From positions 62,001 to 126,000 of the forward strand of contig NZ_CP010803.1 of NCBI RefSeq assembly GCF_000960975.1: a DNA stretch of 64,000 nucleotides, written 5' to 3'. This DNA is from Martelella endophytica (GTDB taxonomy: Bacteria > Pseudomonadota > Alphaproteobacteria > Rhizobiales > Rhizobiaceae). The notes under the pieces were generated by a model. That model did no database searches. It saw only the letters and a list, made by a program, of their open reading frames with translations, and had not been told where the DNA came from. How positions within the stretch are numbered: the first letter of the stretch is position 1; the number at the start of each line of letters is the position of its first letter. Of this stretch, positions 8,663 to 17,128 are shown piece by piece. Both the position numbers and the translations under genes were made by a program.

Positions 8663-9763
8663 ATGGCAAAGCTTCAACTCGAAAATCTCCGCAAGGCCTA
8701 TGGTTCGGTCGAGGTCATCCCGAAGGTCAATCTCGAGGTCAATCACGGCGAATTCGTCGTCCTCGTCGGCCCGTCCGGCTGCGGCAAGTCCACACTTCTG
8801 CGCATGATCGCGGGGCTTGAGGACACCACGTCGGGCGATATCCGTATCGATGGCGACAGCGTCACTCACGTTCCCGCCGCCGATCGCGGCGTGGCGATGG
8901 TGTTCCAGTCCTATGCGCTCTATCCGCATATGAGCGTGCGCAAGAACCTGTCCTTCGGGCTGGAAAATATCGGCATGGCCAAGGACGAGATCAACCGGCG
9001 TGTCGAGCATGCCGCCACCATGCTGCAGATCGACCAGCTCCTGGAGCGCCAGCCGCGCCAGCTTTCCGGCGGCCAGCGCCAGCGTGTGGCCATCGGCCGG
9101 GCGATTTCGCGCGATCCGAAGATCTTCCTGTTCGACGAGCCGCTGTCCAACCTTGATGCCGAGCTCAGGGTTATGATGCGTGTCGAGATTACCAAGCTGC
9201 AGAAGCGGCTCGGCAACACGATGATCTATGTGACCCACGACCAGGTCGAAGCCATGACCATGGCCGACAAGATCGTTGTCCTCAGGAAGGGCGTGATCGA
9301 GCAATACGGCGCACCGCTGGACCTTTACAATCGACCGGCCAACACCTTCGTCGCTGGCTTCATCGGCTCACCGCGAATGAACCTGATCGAGGGCTCGATT
9401 GCCTCGGCGAACGAAAATCAGGCAGTCTTTGCCACCGCCAGTGGCCTGACACTGCCCCTCGAAGGCCATTTTCCGGTAAAGGCCGGCGACCGCGTGACAC
9501 TTGGCATTCGCCCGGAGGATATCGTCGCAAGCGACGATCCCGCCGGCTGGCCGCTGACGCTGAGTGTGGCCGAGCAGCACGGTGCCAACAGCTTCCTCCA
9601 TGCCCACCTCGCCGACGAGACCGCACTTCTGGTGCACGAACCCGGGCAGAGCCGGCTGAAGGCCGGCGACACGATCCGCATCCTGCCAAAACCCGGCAGC
9701 TGGCACCTGTTCGATGCAGAAGGGCAGAGGATCGAAGCGCTTGGCGCGACCGCACTGGCCTAG
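8663..9763 (+). CDS. CUT1 ABC transporter ATP-binding protein (UgpC/MalK-like)
   Basis: 366 residues from the ATG at 8663; a GTG at 8654 is the alternative. It has Walker [10 protein letters not shown] at residues 36-44, the Q-loop [10 protein letters not shown], the signature LSGGQRQR, Walker B IFLFDEP followed by SNLD, and the switch histidine in VTHDQ. A C-terminal MalK-type TOBE/regulatory domain starts near residue 240. It energises the two permeases encoded just upstream. One such ATPase often serves several CUT1 systems, but this one is clearly part of the operon. Confidence 0.95.
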   Translation: MAKLQLENLRKAYGSVEVIPKVNLEVNHGEFVVLVGPSGCGKSTLLRMIAGLEDTTSGDIRIDGDSVTHVPAADRGVAMVFQSYALYPHMSVRKNLSFGLENIGMAKDEINRRVEHAATMLQIDQLLERQPRQLSGGQRQRVAIGRAISRDPKIFLFDEPLSNLDAELRVMMRVEITKLQKRLGNTMIYVTHDQVEAMTMADKIVVLRKGVIEQYGAPLDLYNRPANTFVAGFIGSPRMNLIEGSIASANENQAVFATASGLTLPLEGHFPVKAGDRVTLGIRPEDIVASDDPAGWPLTLSVAEQHGANSFLHAHLADETALLVHEPGQSRLKAGDTIRILPKPGSWHLFDAEGQRIEALGATALA

Positions 9764-9772
9764 CAATGGTAG

Positions 9773-10610
9773 TTAGGCTCAGGACCCACCGATTTGGATA
9801 CATGGGTGTGATTCAGAGGAGCGGATAGGAGCCTGACTGATCAGTTATTTGTTGTGGCTTACGGACGAGCAAATGGCTCGTCTTCAGCCTTATTTTCTCA
9901 CGAGCCATGGCCGCAAGCGCGTAGATGACCAACGTGTTCTGAGCGGCATCATCTTCGTCAACCGCAACGAGCTCAGGTGGCGCGATGCGCCGAAGGCATA
10001 TGATCCGGCGAAGCTTCTTGATAACCGCTGGAAACGCTGAGGTGACCAAGGCATCTTTATCCATATGATGGAAGGCCTGGCTGTGCCTGAAGCCGCAAAG
10101 CGCACGACCATCAGGATCAATGAGACCTATCTCGAGGCCCACCGCACGGCTTCCAGCCTGCGGATAAACAAGGGGGAGCGCGGGCCGCCTGGTTGAGCGC
10201 ACAAAAGGCGGCATGAACACCAAACTTCATGCCGCTACAGATGCGAGTGGTCGCCCGATCATTTTCTTCATAACGGCAGGACAGGTCAGCGATTGCACCG
10301 GTGCTGTCGCCTTGCCTGATGAGCTTCACAAGCCCAAATGGCTGCTGGCCGACCGTGGCCATGATGCCGACTGGTATCGTCACGCTTGACAGGCGAAGGG
10401 GATCCCCCCCTGCATTTCGGGTCGGATATCCCGCAATAAAACTACCAAATACGTCAAACGCCGCCACCCGATCGAGATCGTGTTCGCGTATCTCAAAGAC
10501 TGGTGGCGTGTCGCTACGCGCTACGACAGTTGCCCAATGGCATTTCTCTCCGCCATCGCTCTCGCGGCATCCGTTATCTTCTGGCTCTGATCAACGAATC
10601 CTAAGCCTCA
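9773..10610 (+). mobile_element. Decayed IS5-family (IS427-like) insertion sequence
   Basis: The imperfect terminal inverted repeats are TTAGGCTCAGGA at the left (9773-9784) and its near-complement TCCTAAGCCTCA at the right (10599-10610). They bracket the remains of a transposase gene. The element sits between the sugar-importer operon and tRNA-Ser. It is about 840 bp long, the right size for IS427-group elements. Internal frameshifts and stops make it inactive. Confidence 0.75.
9849..10590 (+). pseudogene. IS5-family transposase, disrupted by stop codons and frameshifts
   Basis: The first open stretch (9849-10040) encodes an IS5-type N-terminus: WLTDEQMARLQPYF, DDQRVLSGIIF and NELRWRDAPKAY. 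It ends at a TGA after NRWKR. Further recognisable pieces continue in other frames: ETYLEAHRTASSLR near 10120-10160, GGMNTKLHAATDASGRP near 10210, WLLADRGHDADWYRHA near 10340-10388 (the DRG part of the DDE catalytic site) followed by a TGA, and a C-terminus with RRHPIEIVFAYLKDW. The part between NRWKR and the second fragment is shortened. It cannot encode a working transposase. Confidence 0.85.
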
Positions 10611-10690
10611 TGCCGGGCCATAGCAAGGCGTTTCTGAGCCCCCAGGGCTCAGCGAGCAGCGACAAAATCTTTGAATTTAAAGGGTGTTTC

Positions 10691-10780
10691 TGGCGGAGAG
10701 GGGGGGATTCGAACCCCCGATACGGTTGCCCGTATGCCGCATTTCGAGTGCGGTGCATTCAACCACTCTGCCACCTCTCC
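10691..10780 (-). tRNA. tRNA-Ser (anticodon CGA)
   Basis: On the minus strand this 90-nt sequence folds into a class II cloverleaf. It has the acceptor stem GGAGAGG/CCTCTCC, the anticodon loop CTCGAAA (anticodon CGA at 10744-10746), a long variable arm (ATACGGGCAACCGTAT), the T arm GGGGGTTCGAATCCCCC and an encoded CCA end. It reads UCG codons. Confidence 0.97.
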
Positions 10781-11086
10781 ATAAAGTGCCGTGGTTTGCG
10801 TCTTGGCGCGGGGTGTCTCTTAGCGGGCAAAAGGCGGATGCGCAAGGGGTTCCTCGTCGCTTTTTTGGTGCGGTTTATTGACTTCCAGCAGGCTTCATCG
10901 TATGCACCCTGCCGGATGCGTGCGTCTTCGCGAGGCACGCCTTTTCCGGGCAAACGCCCGGGCTCACCGGCAGACCGGGTTTTGAAAAGATTTTCTCTTT
11001 GAAATCCCTGCTTTAACCAGACTGACAAAAAGACGGTCGCTTTCCTCTCGAAAGCAGAACCGGGCGAGAACATGAAAGGCTAAAAT
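10781..11086 (+). promoter_or_regulatory. Leader region of rplU-rpmA with a candidate promoter
   Basis: No gene is seen in these 306 bp. A possible sigma-70 promoter has TTGACT at 10878-10883, a 17-bp spacer and TATGCA at 10901-10906; the -10 match is weak. The long leader (about 170 nt to the rplU ATG) might carry autoregulatory structure, but no known motif is recognised. Confidence 0.3.
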
Positions 11087-11401
11087 ATGTTCGCAGTCAT
11101 CAAGACCGGCGGTAAGCAGTACCGCGTTAATGCCGAGGACGTCCTCACCATCGAAAAGCTCGATGGCGAAGCTGGCGCCACGCTCGAATTCGCAGAAGTG
11201 CTCGCCATCGGCGAAGGCGCTGATGCAACCTTCGGCGCGCCGTTCGTCAAGGGTGCCCTCGTCAAGGCTGAAGTGGTCGAGCAGACCCGCGGCAAGAAGG
11301 TCATCGCCTTCAAGAAGCGTCGTCGCCAGAACTCCAAGCGTTCGCGCGGCCATCGCCAGCACCACACGGTCATCAAGATCACCGACATCATCGCCGGCTG
11401 A
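11087..11401 (+). CDS. rplU: 50S ribosomal protein L21
   Basis: 104 residues, matching the family. The N-terminus MFAVIKTGGKQYRVNAED and the basic C-terminal part with FKKRRRQNSKRSRGHRQ are diagnostic. It binds 23S rRNA in the large subunit. It is followed 39 bp later by rpmA, the usual pair. Confidence 0.98.
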   Translation: MFAVIKTGGKQYRVNAEDVLTIEKLDGEAGATLEFAEVLAIGEGADATFGAPFVKGALVKAEVVEQTRGKKVIAFKKRRRQNSKRSRGHRQHHTVIKITDIIAG

Positions 11402-11440
11402 TCACAAAAGCAGATTTCGAAGGTTTAAAGGAGAACTCCA

Positions 11441-11713
11441 ATGGCACATAAAAAAGCTGGCGGTTCCTCGCGCAACGGTCGCGATTCTGAGTCCAAGCGC
11501 CTTGGCGTGAAGAAGTTCGGTGGCGAGAACGTCATTCCGGGCAACATCATCATTCGTCAGCGCGGCACCAAGTGGCATCCCGGCGACAATGTCGGCATGG
11601 GCAAGGACCACACCATTTTCGCCAAGATTGAAGGCAACGTGACATTCCGTGCGCGCGCCAATGGCCGCATGTACGTGTCCGTGGCCCCGAAACAGGCCGA
11701 AGCAGCGGAATAA
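11441..11713 (+). CDS. rpmA: 50S ribosomal protein L27
   Basis: 90 residues with the typical [16 protein letters not shown] start. There is no cleavable N-terminal extension of the Firmicutes type. L27 reaches the peptidyl-transferase centre with its N-terminus. AAAGGAG lies 6 bp before the ATG. A long hairpin at 11776-11842 follows. Confidence 0.98.
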   Translation: MAHKKAGGSSRNGRDSESKRLGVKKFGGENVIPGNIIIRQRGTKWHPGDNVGMGKDHTIFAKIEGNVTFRARANGRMYVSVAPKQAEAAE

Positions 11714-11775
11714 GCCGGAACGCTTTAAAACAGCCGGCGTCACATCGACCCGGCTTTGAATATCAGGTTACCGGA

Positions 11776-11842
11776 CCTGGGATTTGAAAAGGAAGGGAAG
11801 ATGGGACGCCACCATCTTCCCTTCTTTCGTTTCAAACCCAGG
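11776..11842 (+). terminator. Long stem-loop after rpmA, probable terminator
   Basis: The inner stem GAAGGGAAGATGG (11792-11804) pairs perfectly with CCATCTTCCCTTC (11812-11824), with a 7-nt loop. An outer stem, CCTGGG plus TTTGAAA on the left against TTTCAAACCCAGG on the right, extends it. A pyrimidine-rich tail (TTCTTTCGTTTC) follows the inner stem. It would end rplU-rpmA transcription. Its 3' arm ends only 14 bp before the next start codon. Confidence 0.6.
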
Positions 11843-11856
11843 AAAGGACTGAGAAA

Positions 11857-12495
11857 ATGCAAAGGGATCTACTGAGGGAGAGCCAATCACGGCTCGACCG
11901 GGAACGGCTAAGGCCGGATTTGCAAAGGCGGGATTGCCCCGTTCTTCTGTCGCAAAGGCTCGTCTTGAGGGCCCCGCATGAAGATGACATTGACGCCATT
12001 GCCCATCTCGCCAACAACGAAAAAATCGCGACCATGGTGTCGCGCATGCCGCATCCCTACACAAAGACAGATGCCGCCAATTTCGTGGAGCGAACCAAAG
12101 AGGGCGCGATTGGCAATTGCGTCTATGCCATCACTCGTGCCGACGACGGCGAATTCCTCGGTTGCTGCGGTATCGAGAACATGCCGGACGACGAGAGCGT
12201 CGCCGAAATCGGCTACTGGCTCGGCGAACCCCACTGGGGCAAGGGCTACACCACGGAAGCCATCCAGGTGCTGATCGACATGATCTTCCGCACGCGCAAC
12301 GAGGTCGACCATGTCGACGCCCGTTGCCGGGTGGTCAACGAACCGTCGCGCCGGGTGCTGCACAAGTGCGGCTTCCAGTTCCGTGGGCCGGGCATGATCG
12401 CCTCGCTCGCCGTCGGCGGCTCCGTCGCGGTCGAATGGTACAGGCTGGAACGGCGGACCTGGATGTCGCTGAAGAGCTGGGGAGGCCAACGATGA
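11857..12495 (+). CDS. GNAT-family N-acetyltransferase (RimJ/RimL-like)
   Basis: 212 residues with an AGGAAAGGA ribosome binding site before the ATG. After a basic N-terminal extension of about 30 residues comes a RimJ/RimL-type acetyltransferase domain: LSQRLVLRAPHEDD, GYWLGEPHWGKGYTTEA (acetyl-CoA binding) and NEPSRRVLHKCGF. Such enzymes acetylate protein N-termini or small amines; the substrate is not predictable here. The stop overlaps the next gene's ATG (ATGA), so the two acetyltransferases are co-translated. Paired GNAT genes between rpmA and obg are a familiar rhizobial arrangement. Confidence 0.92.
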   Translation: MQRDLLRESQSRLDRERLRPDLQRRDCPVLLSQRLVLRAPHEDDIDAIAHLANNEKIATMVSRMPHPYTKTDAANFVERTKEGAIGNCVYAITRADDGEFLGCCGIENMPDDESVAEIGYWLGEPHWGKGYTTEAIQVLIDMIFRTRNEVDHVDARCRVVNEPSRRVLHKCGFQFRGPGMIASLAVGGSVAVEWYRLERRTWMSLKSWGGQR

Positions 12496-13061
12496 GCGCC
12501 GAGCTTCTCGAACGCCGTCGCGGCCTGATGCCGGAGATCGAAACCGGGCGGCTGAGGCTCCGGCCGGTGCGCATGGGCGATGCGGAAGCGATTGCCTCGT
12601 CGCTTTCCGATTTCGCGATCACGCGCATGCTGACGCGTCCGCCCTACCCCTTCGCGCTGGAAGATGCCACCGACTGGCTGAACTGCGCGACGGCGGAAGG
12701 TTCGCCGCACTGGTCGGCGGCAATCACCCAGCCCGCCGATGGCGTGCTGATCGGTGTCGCAACGATCGAGCTCAGGCGTGGCGGCTATCACCTCGGTTAC
12801 TGGCTGAACCGCTACTACTGGGGCCGCGGCTTCATGAGCGAAGCCGCCTCCGGCCTCGTCAACCGCTTCTTCCGGCGCATGGGCGCGGTCAACCTGCACT
12901 CGGGCGCGCTCGCCGAAAACCCGGCCTCGCTCCGGGTCCAGCAGAAGCTCGGCTTTTCGGTCACCGGGCTCCGCGACACCTATTCGGTGAGCCGGGGGCA
13001 GATGCTGCAGGAAGTCACGACGGCGCTAACGCCCGAATATTTCCGGCCTTATACGTTCTGA
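12492..13061 (+). CDS. GNAT-family N-acetyltransferase, second of a pair
   Basis: 189 residues; the start at 12492 overlaps the stop of the preceding acetyltransferase by 4 bp. The domain starts IETGRLRLRPVRMGD, has the acetyl-CoA loop WLNRYYWGRGFMSEA and ends with NPASLRVQQKLGF. It is homologous to its neighbour but clearly diverged, so it is an old duplication. Substrate unknown. A rho-independent terminator at 13074-13103 closes the unit. Confidence 0.92.
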   Translation: MSAELLERRRGLMPEIETGRLRLRPVRMGDAEAIASSLSDFAITRMLTRPPYPFALEDATDWLNCATAEGSPHWSAAITQPADGVLIGVATIELRRGGYHLGYWLNRYYWGRGFMSEAASGLVNRFFRRMGAVNLHSGALAENPASLRVQQKLGFSVTGLRDTYSVSRGQMLQEVTTALTPEYFRPYTF

Positions 13062-13073
13062 TGAAAATAAGCG

Positions 13074-13103
13074 CCGGGCCGCGCGAGCGGCCCGGTGTTT
13101 ATT
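13074..13103 (+). terminator. Rho-independent terminator after the GNAT pair
   Basis: A perfect 9-bp G+C stem (CCGGGCCGC / GCGGCCCGG) with a GCGA tetraloop is followed by TGTTTATT. It separates the acetyltransferase unit from the island that begins at 13203. Confidence 0.75.
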
Positions 13104-13202
13104 GCTCGACAAGGCGGGTAGCTCCACCCACCATTATTTTCCCCATTGAAGCCCGCGACATTATCGTTGCCGCCATGTTTATGTTCCGAGAGGGATGCCG
13201 GC

Positions 13203-13961
13203 ATGGTACTTCGCTACCTGAAACCGCAAGATCGAGGCAATGCCGAACGGGCCAGCGCGGCCTATCGAACCGCATTTCAGCAATATCTCCGTTACGGCAC
13301 GCCGATCAGGCTTGAAGCCAAGGCCGCAGAGCCAAGCCCGACCTCTCATTACATCTGGCGCACGCAGCACGACGAACGAGTGCGCCCCTCGCACGCCGCC
13401 AATGACGGTAACATCTATGCCTTCGATAATCCTCCGGCGACCGGCAACCCAGGCGAAGCCTATGGCTGCCGCTGTTGGGCAGAACCTTACGATGCATCGA
13501 CAGGCGAGTATTTCGACATTGAAATGAAAATGCCTCCCGACGCCGAATACGAGTGGCAAAACATAGACTTCGTAAACCACTATTTTTTCGGCCAGGGCAA
13601 AATCGTAACCTTAGAGCAAACCGGGCACCTTGACGAAATTGTGCAGGAATTCAAACGCATTGCTATCGACAACCCGGCGCGACTACCGGGACAAGTCGCC
13701 GACGCTGCACGAAAAAGCCGCAGCTTTTCATTTCGGGGAGACTTCACTCAAAGTTACGCCATGCTGAAAATTGTCTTCAGCATTGGCGATACAGCTATTC
13801 ACGGCGAATTCTACGGAGACATCAGACATAGTCGAGAAATGCTTGAGCTCAGTGGCACGATGGATTTCACATTAAGGGATTCATTTCGAGATCCAATCGA
13901 CATCGAGGATGTTCGTCTACGATCAGATCAAAAAAATATACGATCTTGTAATCGTCGCTGA
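13203..13961 (+). CDS. MuF-like, toxin-like protein, N-terminal part (frameshifted)
   Basis: 252 residues from the ATG at 13203, which has GAGAGGG 8 bp upstream. Residues 50-105 match the C-terminal signature of phage Mu F/minor head proteins: YIWRTQHDERVRPSHAAN, then DNPPATGNPGE and GCRCWAEPY. This domain also occurs as a carrier in polymorphic toxins. Residues from about 175 on form a beta-rich segment (GDFTQSYAMLK, SGTMDFTLRDSFRDPIDI) that I take as the start of a toxin domain. No other phage gene is nearby. The frame stops soon after a run of seven A (13930-13936), and the following sequence (13909-14223) continues in the +1 frame. The sequence is visibly A+T-richer than its surroundings. 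Function is inferred only. Confidence 0.7.
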   Translation: MVLRYLKPQDRGNAERASAAYRTAFQQYLRYGTPIRLEAKAAEPSPTSHYIWRTQHDERVRPSHAANDGNIYAFDNPPATGNPGEAYGCRCWAEPYDASTGEYFDIEMKMPPDAEYEWQNIDFVNHYFFGQGKIVTLEQTGHLDEIVQEFKRIAIDNPARLPGQVADAARKSRSFSFRGDFTQSYAMLKIVFSIGDTAIHGEFYGDIRHSREMLELSGTMDFTLRDSFRDPIDIEDVRLRSDQKNIRSCNRR

Positions 13962-14223
13962 ACTTCGTGGCCTTGATGAGGCTTCAGCCATCGCCGATTT
14001 CGTCGCATCCCGTCTCGGGTGGGAGAAATTTCGTCAAGCCGCGTCCCTGATCAAGGTCGTCGCAAGGATGATGAGAATTGGCCAAGACATTTTGCACGTC
14101 GGAATAGATAGCTTCCCAAGAGAGCTTCTCTTCGGTACACCTTATGGTATAATTTCCGAATGGAGCGCAATCTTTCAAGGCAGAGTTGATCGCGATGTGT
14201 CGCGAAGCCGCTACCGCCGATGA
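13909..14223 (+). CDS. C-terminal part of the toxin-like protein in the +1 frame
   Basis: This frame has an ATG at 13909, but no ribosome binding site precedes it and it overlaps the upstream gene by 53 bp. Removing one A from the seven-A run fuses the frames as RSDQK-IYDLVIVAELRG. This gives one protein of roughly 340 residues. The tail contains a helical stretch (EKFRQAASLIKVVARMMRIG) and FGTPYGIISEW, which looks like the natural end of the beta-rich domain. It could be a slippage mutation, a phase-variable switch or a base-calling error. As an independent gene it is unlikely. Confidence 0.5.
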   Translation: MFVYDQIKKIYDLVIVAELRGLDEASAIADFVASRLGWEKFRQAASLIKVVARMMRIGQDILHVGIDSFPRELLFGTPYGIISEWSAIFQGRVDRDVSRSRYRR

Positions 14224-14251
14224 CCAGGAAGCGCGAAGGAAAGGTGGAAGT

Positions 14252-14455
14252 ATGAACACCAGCCATCGCGACGGCGTCATCCCATCTCTTCACCGGCATC
14301 TTCTTCCGGCCCTCACCTTCTTTCTCAAGGTCGTGCTGTGCCTAATCGTCCTTTATGCCGCGTTTACGCTTTTGGCGTGGAGCATCAATCCGGATAGCTG
14401 GGACTATCTGAATGCGCTGATCTGGGTCGGTATCTATGCGGTTTTCTGCAGCTAG
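14252..14455 (+). CDS. Small membrane protein, immunity-like copy 1
   Basis: 67 residues from the ATG at 14252 (GGTGGAAG just upstream). It has one strong transmembrane helix (LTFFLKVVLCLIVLYAAFTLL) preceded by a short polar N-terminus, and a second hydrophobic stretch at the C-terminus (LIWVGIYAVFC). Its ALTFFLK helix start recurs in the next two genes (ALAFFLK, ALLFFLK), so the three are paralogues. It lacks the long C-terminal domain of copy 2 and may be truncated. It lies just downstream of the toxin-like gene, the expected place for an immunity gene. Confidence 0.55.
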   Translation: MNTSHRDGVIPSLHRHLLPALTFFLKVVLCLIVLYAAFTLLAWSINPDSWDYLNALIWVGIYAVFCS

Positions 14456-14466
14456 GAGGGCGGAAC

Positions 14467-14976
14467 ATGCGGAAAGCGCTCGCCTTTTTCCTGAAGACGA
14501 CCGTCTCGCTTATCGTGGCCTTCACCATCTTCGTTATCTTTGAGGTCTACTATAAAAGAGGGCAGTGCATCGTCCTTCCGAATGGCACGATGCTTGCCGA
14601 CAGTTTGATTTTCGGCCCACGCCACGGTGCGAGCGGACGACGCGATCTTGTTCTCCGAGATGCCGAAGGCAGGCTTCTGGCGGCGACCGACGAACCGGTC
14701 ACGCTTTCCAGGGATGGAGCCGAGCCCGACCTGTTGATCCTCAGCTATGCCGGCGGTGAAATGGCCATGCCGGCCGAGACGCTCATGCGGACGATCTTCA
14801 AACGAGCCTACATGGATATGGGCCTCACACAGAATGTCTGGACGGAGGAAAATTATCCGCCGGGCACGGTGATCGCCATCACCAGCCTTGCCGTGATCCG
14901 CAATGCCCTCACCTTTGACCCCGACTTCGAAAAACGCCGTTGCGGCACGCCGCTCTTTGTTCCGGTCGCTCCGTAG
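14467..14976 (+). CDS. Membrane-anchored protein, candidate immunity protein (copy 2)
   Basis: 169 residues. An N-terminal helix (about residues 5-27, beginning ALAFFLK) is followed by a soluble domain of about 140 residues (CIVLPNGTMLADSLIF, RDLVLRDAEGRLLA, DLLILSYAGGE). Two cysteines, in RGQC and RRCGTP near the two ends of the soluble domain, could form a disulfide if it faces the periplasm. I recognise no named family. It is 11 bp after copy 1 and 14 bp before copy 3. Position after a toxin-like gene, one membrane anchor and duplication all suggest immunity to a toxin acting at the envelope. This is inference. Confidence 0.65.
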   Translation: MRKALAFFLKTTVSLIVAFTIFVIFEVYYKRGQCIVLPNGTMLADSLIFGPRHGASGRRDLVLRDAEGRLLAATDEPVTLSRDGAEPDLLILSYAGGEMAMPAETLMRTIFKRAYMDMGLTQNVWTEENYPPGTVIAITSLAVIRNALTFDPDFEKRRCGTPLFVPVAP

Positions 14977-14990
14977 CGGCGCTGAACGCC

Positions 14991-15215
14991 ATGACGACGA
15001 TACGGCCCCTGCTGCCGAAATTCATCGTTGATCGCGTTGCCGGGGCGTTGCTGTTTTTCCTGAAACTCATGCTGTCGCTCGGCGTCCTGCTTCTGTTCGC
15101 AGGCGCCATCCTCAGCCGTCAGGCTGCAATTCCACCCACAGCGGAAAGTGGTCCGAACCCTTCGCTTCAAGGTCGATCCAACCATCCTTCAGGTGTTGCG
15201 CGAGGCCGGCGTTGA
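14991..15215 (+). pseudogene. Truncated immunity-like copy 3
   Basis: The frame encodes 74 residues. Only the first part (to about 15120) is paralogous: a membrane helix beginning ALLFFLK and ending LLLFAGAILS. The rest is out-of-context sequence overlapping the 3' end of the opposite-strand phosphatase-family gene (stop at 15112). The soluble domain present in copy 2 is missing. It reads as the remnant of a third tandem copy cut off at the island's right edge. Confidence 0.5.
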
Positions 15216-15984
15216 CGAAGGCGTAGTCGAGATATTCGCCGGTGCCTTCGGCGAAATCGGGGTGGGTCCATGAGATCAGGCCGTCATGGCGCTTGCCGAG
15301 CCGGTCGAGGGCGTCGACGGGGACGGCGTTGCGCAGATAGCGGCCGCCGCCGAGTTCCCTGCTGCCGGCCATTTCCAGATATTCCGGGCTTTCAGGCGTC
15401 ATGTTGAAATCGCCGAGGATGATGAAGCCTTCGGGTGCCGGCGGGTCGGTCATGCCGAATTCTGCGCCGCCGGTCATGCCCGGTCCTTCCAACGGGAAGC
15501 CGATCAAGCGGGCCTTCAAGTATGCGATCTGGGCGATGCGCTCGTCGGCGCTCATGTGGTCGAGATGGACAGAGCAGACGCGCAGCGGGCCGAGCGGTGT
15601 TGCGATCACGGTCTCCAGCATGGAGCGCTGATAGTTCAGCTTTTCCGCCGTGCGGGTGCGCGGCAAGAGAAGATGACGAACCGAGAGCAGCGGCGTGCGC
15701 GACAGCACCATGTTGCCGAACTGCAGGCGGCGCTCGACGATGCGGCCGCCTTCACGGGTGAAATCGAGATGGAGGTCGGCGCCGGGGCCATAGGCGGCGA
15801 AATAATCCGGGAACAGGGTGCCGATTTCGGCGACCATGTCGCGCTCGCCATTCTTCGGAAAACCGCGGGTCACCTCCTGCAGCGCGATCACATCGGCGCC
15901 TTCAAGGCTTGCCGCGATGCGTTCGAGATCGTAGCGGCCGTCGAGACCCGTGCCGAACTGGATGTTGTAGCTGACGATTTTCAC
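15112..15984 (-). CDS. Endonuclease/exonuclease/phosphatase-family protein
   Basis: 290 residues covering a full EEP (DNase I-like) domain. It starts MKIVSYNIQFG and has the metal-binding ALQEVTR, the catalytic ILGDFNM and the C-terminal SDHFPLWVE histidine motif. No signal peptide, so cytoplasmic. The fold covers nucleases, phosphoinositide phosphatases and sphingomyelinases; the substrate is unknown. It is the only minus-strand protein gene between rplU and the terminator after ctpA. It is divergent from obg (85 bp gap), and its 3' end is overlapped by the truncated immunity-like copy. Confidence 0.9.
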   Translation of the reverse strand: MKIVSYNIQFGTGLDGRYDLERIAASLEGADVIALQEVTRGFPKNGERDMVAEIGTLFPDYFAAYGPGADLHLDFTREGGRIVERRLQFGNMVLSRTPLLSVRHLLLPRTRTAEKLNYQRSMLETVIATPLGPLRVCSVHLDHMSADERIAQIAYLKARLIGFPLEGPGMTGGAEFGMTDPPAPEGFIILGDFNMTPESPEYLEMAGSRELGGGRYLRNAVPVDALDRLGKRHDGLISWTHPDFAEGTGEYLDYAFVNAGLAQHLKDGWIDLEAKGSDHFPLWVELQPDG

Positions 15985-15996
15985 GATATTCTTTGA

Positions 15997-17127
<1,131 letters not shown>

Positions 17128-17128
17128 G

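Noticed and set aside
13203..13961. Prophage remnant as the explanation for the MuF-like gene
   Set aside because: No portal, terminase, capsid, tail, integrase or attachment-site genes are nearby, so a toxin carrier role fits better. A heavily eroded prophage cannot be fully excluded.
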